Shown: one piece after another, positions 12,623 to 12,674 of the stretch
Position numbering within the stretch: position 1 is the first letter of the stretch
How the letters are laid out: each line of letters starts with the position of its first letter
DNA from: JBBDRV01 sp040905285
Lineage (GTDB): Bacteria; Bacteroidota; Rhodothermia; Balneolales; Balneolaceae
Reading direction: 5' to 3'
Length of the DNA: 12,674 bases
Assembly: GCA_040905285.1 (NCBI GenBank)
Contig: JBBDRV010000016.1
Location: 1-12,674 of the forward strand
Notes under the pieces: model-generated
What the model was told of the DNA's origin: nothing
What the model saw: the letters and a program-made list of their open reading frames with translations, nothing else
Databases searched by the model: none
Position numbers and translations under genes: made by a program

Positions 12623-12674
12623 ATGAAACGCCTTAATTTTACTCTGGATGAAGAAACCGTCGACCTGCTGACGA
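12623..12674 (+). CDS. Start of a probable ribbon-helix-helix regulator (3' end outside window)
   Basis: Only 17 residues are visible: MKRLNFTLDEETVDLLT. The pattern MKRLxFTLDEETVxLL, a short beta-strand with alternating residues followed by an acidic helix start, is typical of ribbon-helix-helix (CopG/Arc/NikR-like) DNA-binding proteins, in which the strand inserts into the DNA major groove. The gene starts one nucleotide after the stop codon of the merC-like gene and is preceded by GGAGGA, so the two are co-transcribed. A role as autoregulator binding the palindrome at 12102-12119 is plausible but rests on this short stretch and on position. Confidence 0.5.
   Translation, partial: MKRLNFTLDEETVDLLT

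Overview
The window looks like chromosomal DNA from a Gram-negative bacterium of the Bacteroidota/Rhodothermota/Balneolota type. This placement is an inference from three things: an outer-membrane FadL-like porin with a Sec signal peptide, a 4Fe-4S aconitase of the roughly 655-residue Aquifex-type family, and many start codons without a clear Shine-Dalgarno sequence. Several proteins are acid-rich, which fits a salt-adapted Balneolota-like organism but does not prove it. I see no insertion sequence, phage gene, CRISPR array, tRNA or rRNA.

Layout. (1) 2-1898, plus strand: the Ser/Arg-rich repetitive tail of a gene that begins before the window, then a FadL/OmpP1-like outer-membrane barrel. (2) 1914-5830, minus strand. 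Read in its own direction this block is: small HU protein, HU-transmembrane-LysM fusion (8-nt overlap), Dabb-domain protein, small Smr-domain protein (overlapping Dabb), SIMPL-domain secreted protein, and after a gap with inverted repeats a tandem universal stress protein. (3) 5831-6073: divergent intergenic region. (4) 6104-8071, plus: aconitase. (5) 8072-8371: about 300 bases without a convincing gene. (6) 8372-12054, plus: a tight run of folE, cysS, yidD, hisI and an LCIB-type (beta-class-like) carbonic anhydrase, with gaps of 23 nt or less or overlaps. (7) 12055-12674: a stem-loop, an 18-bp perfect palindrome, a MerC-family membrane protein and the start of a probable ribbon-helix-helix regulator.

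How the genes may work together. The two HU genes look translationally coupled, and the fusion could link DNA-binding to the cell envelope. The plus-strand run is notable because FolE, CysS, HisI and the LCIB-type enzyme are all zinc proteins by family and all keep their zinc ligands here. Directly after it come a MerC-type metal transporter homologue and a palindromic operator-like site. A zinc or metal-linked neighbourhood is a reasonable hypothesis, but the sequence alone does not prove it. The aconitase serves the TCA cycle. The other proteins are housekeeping or stress-related.
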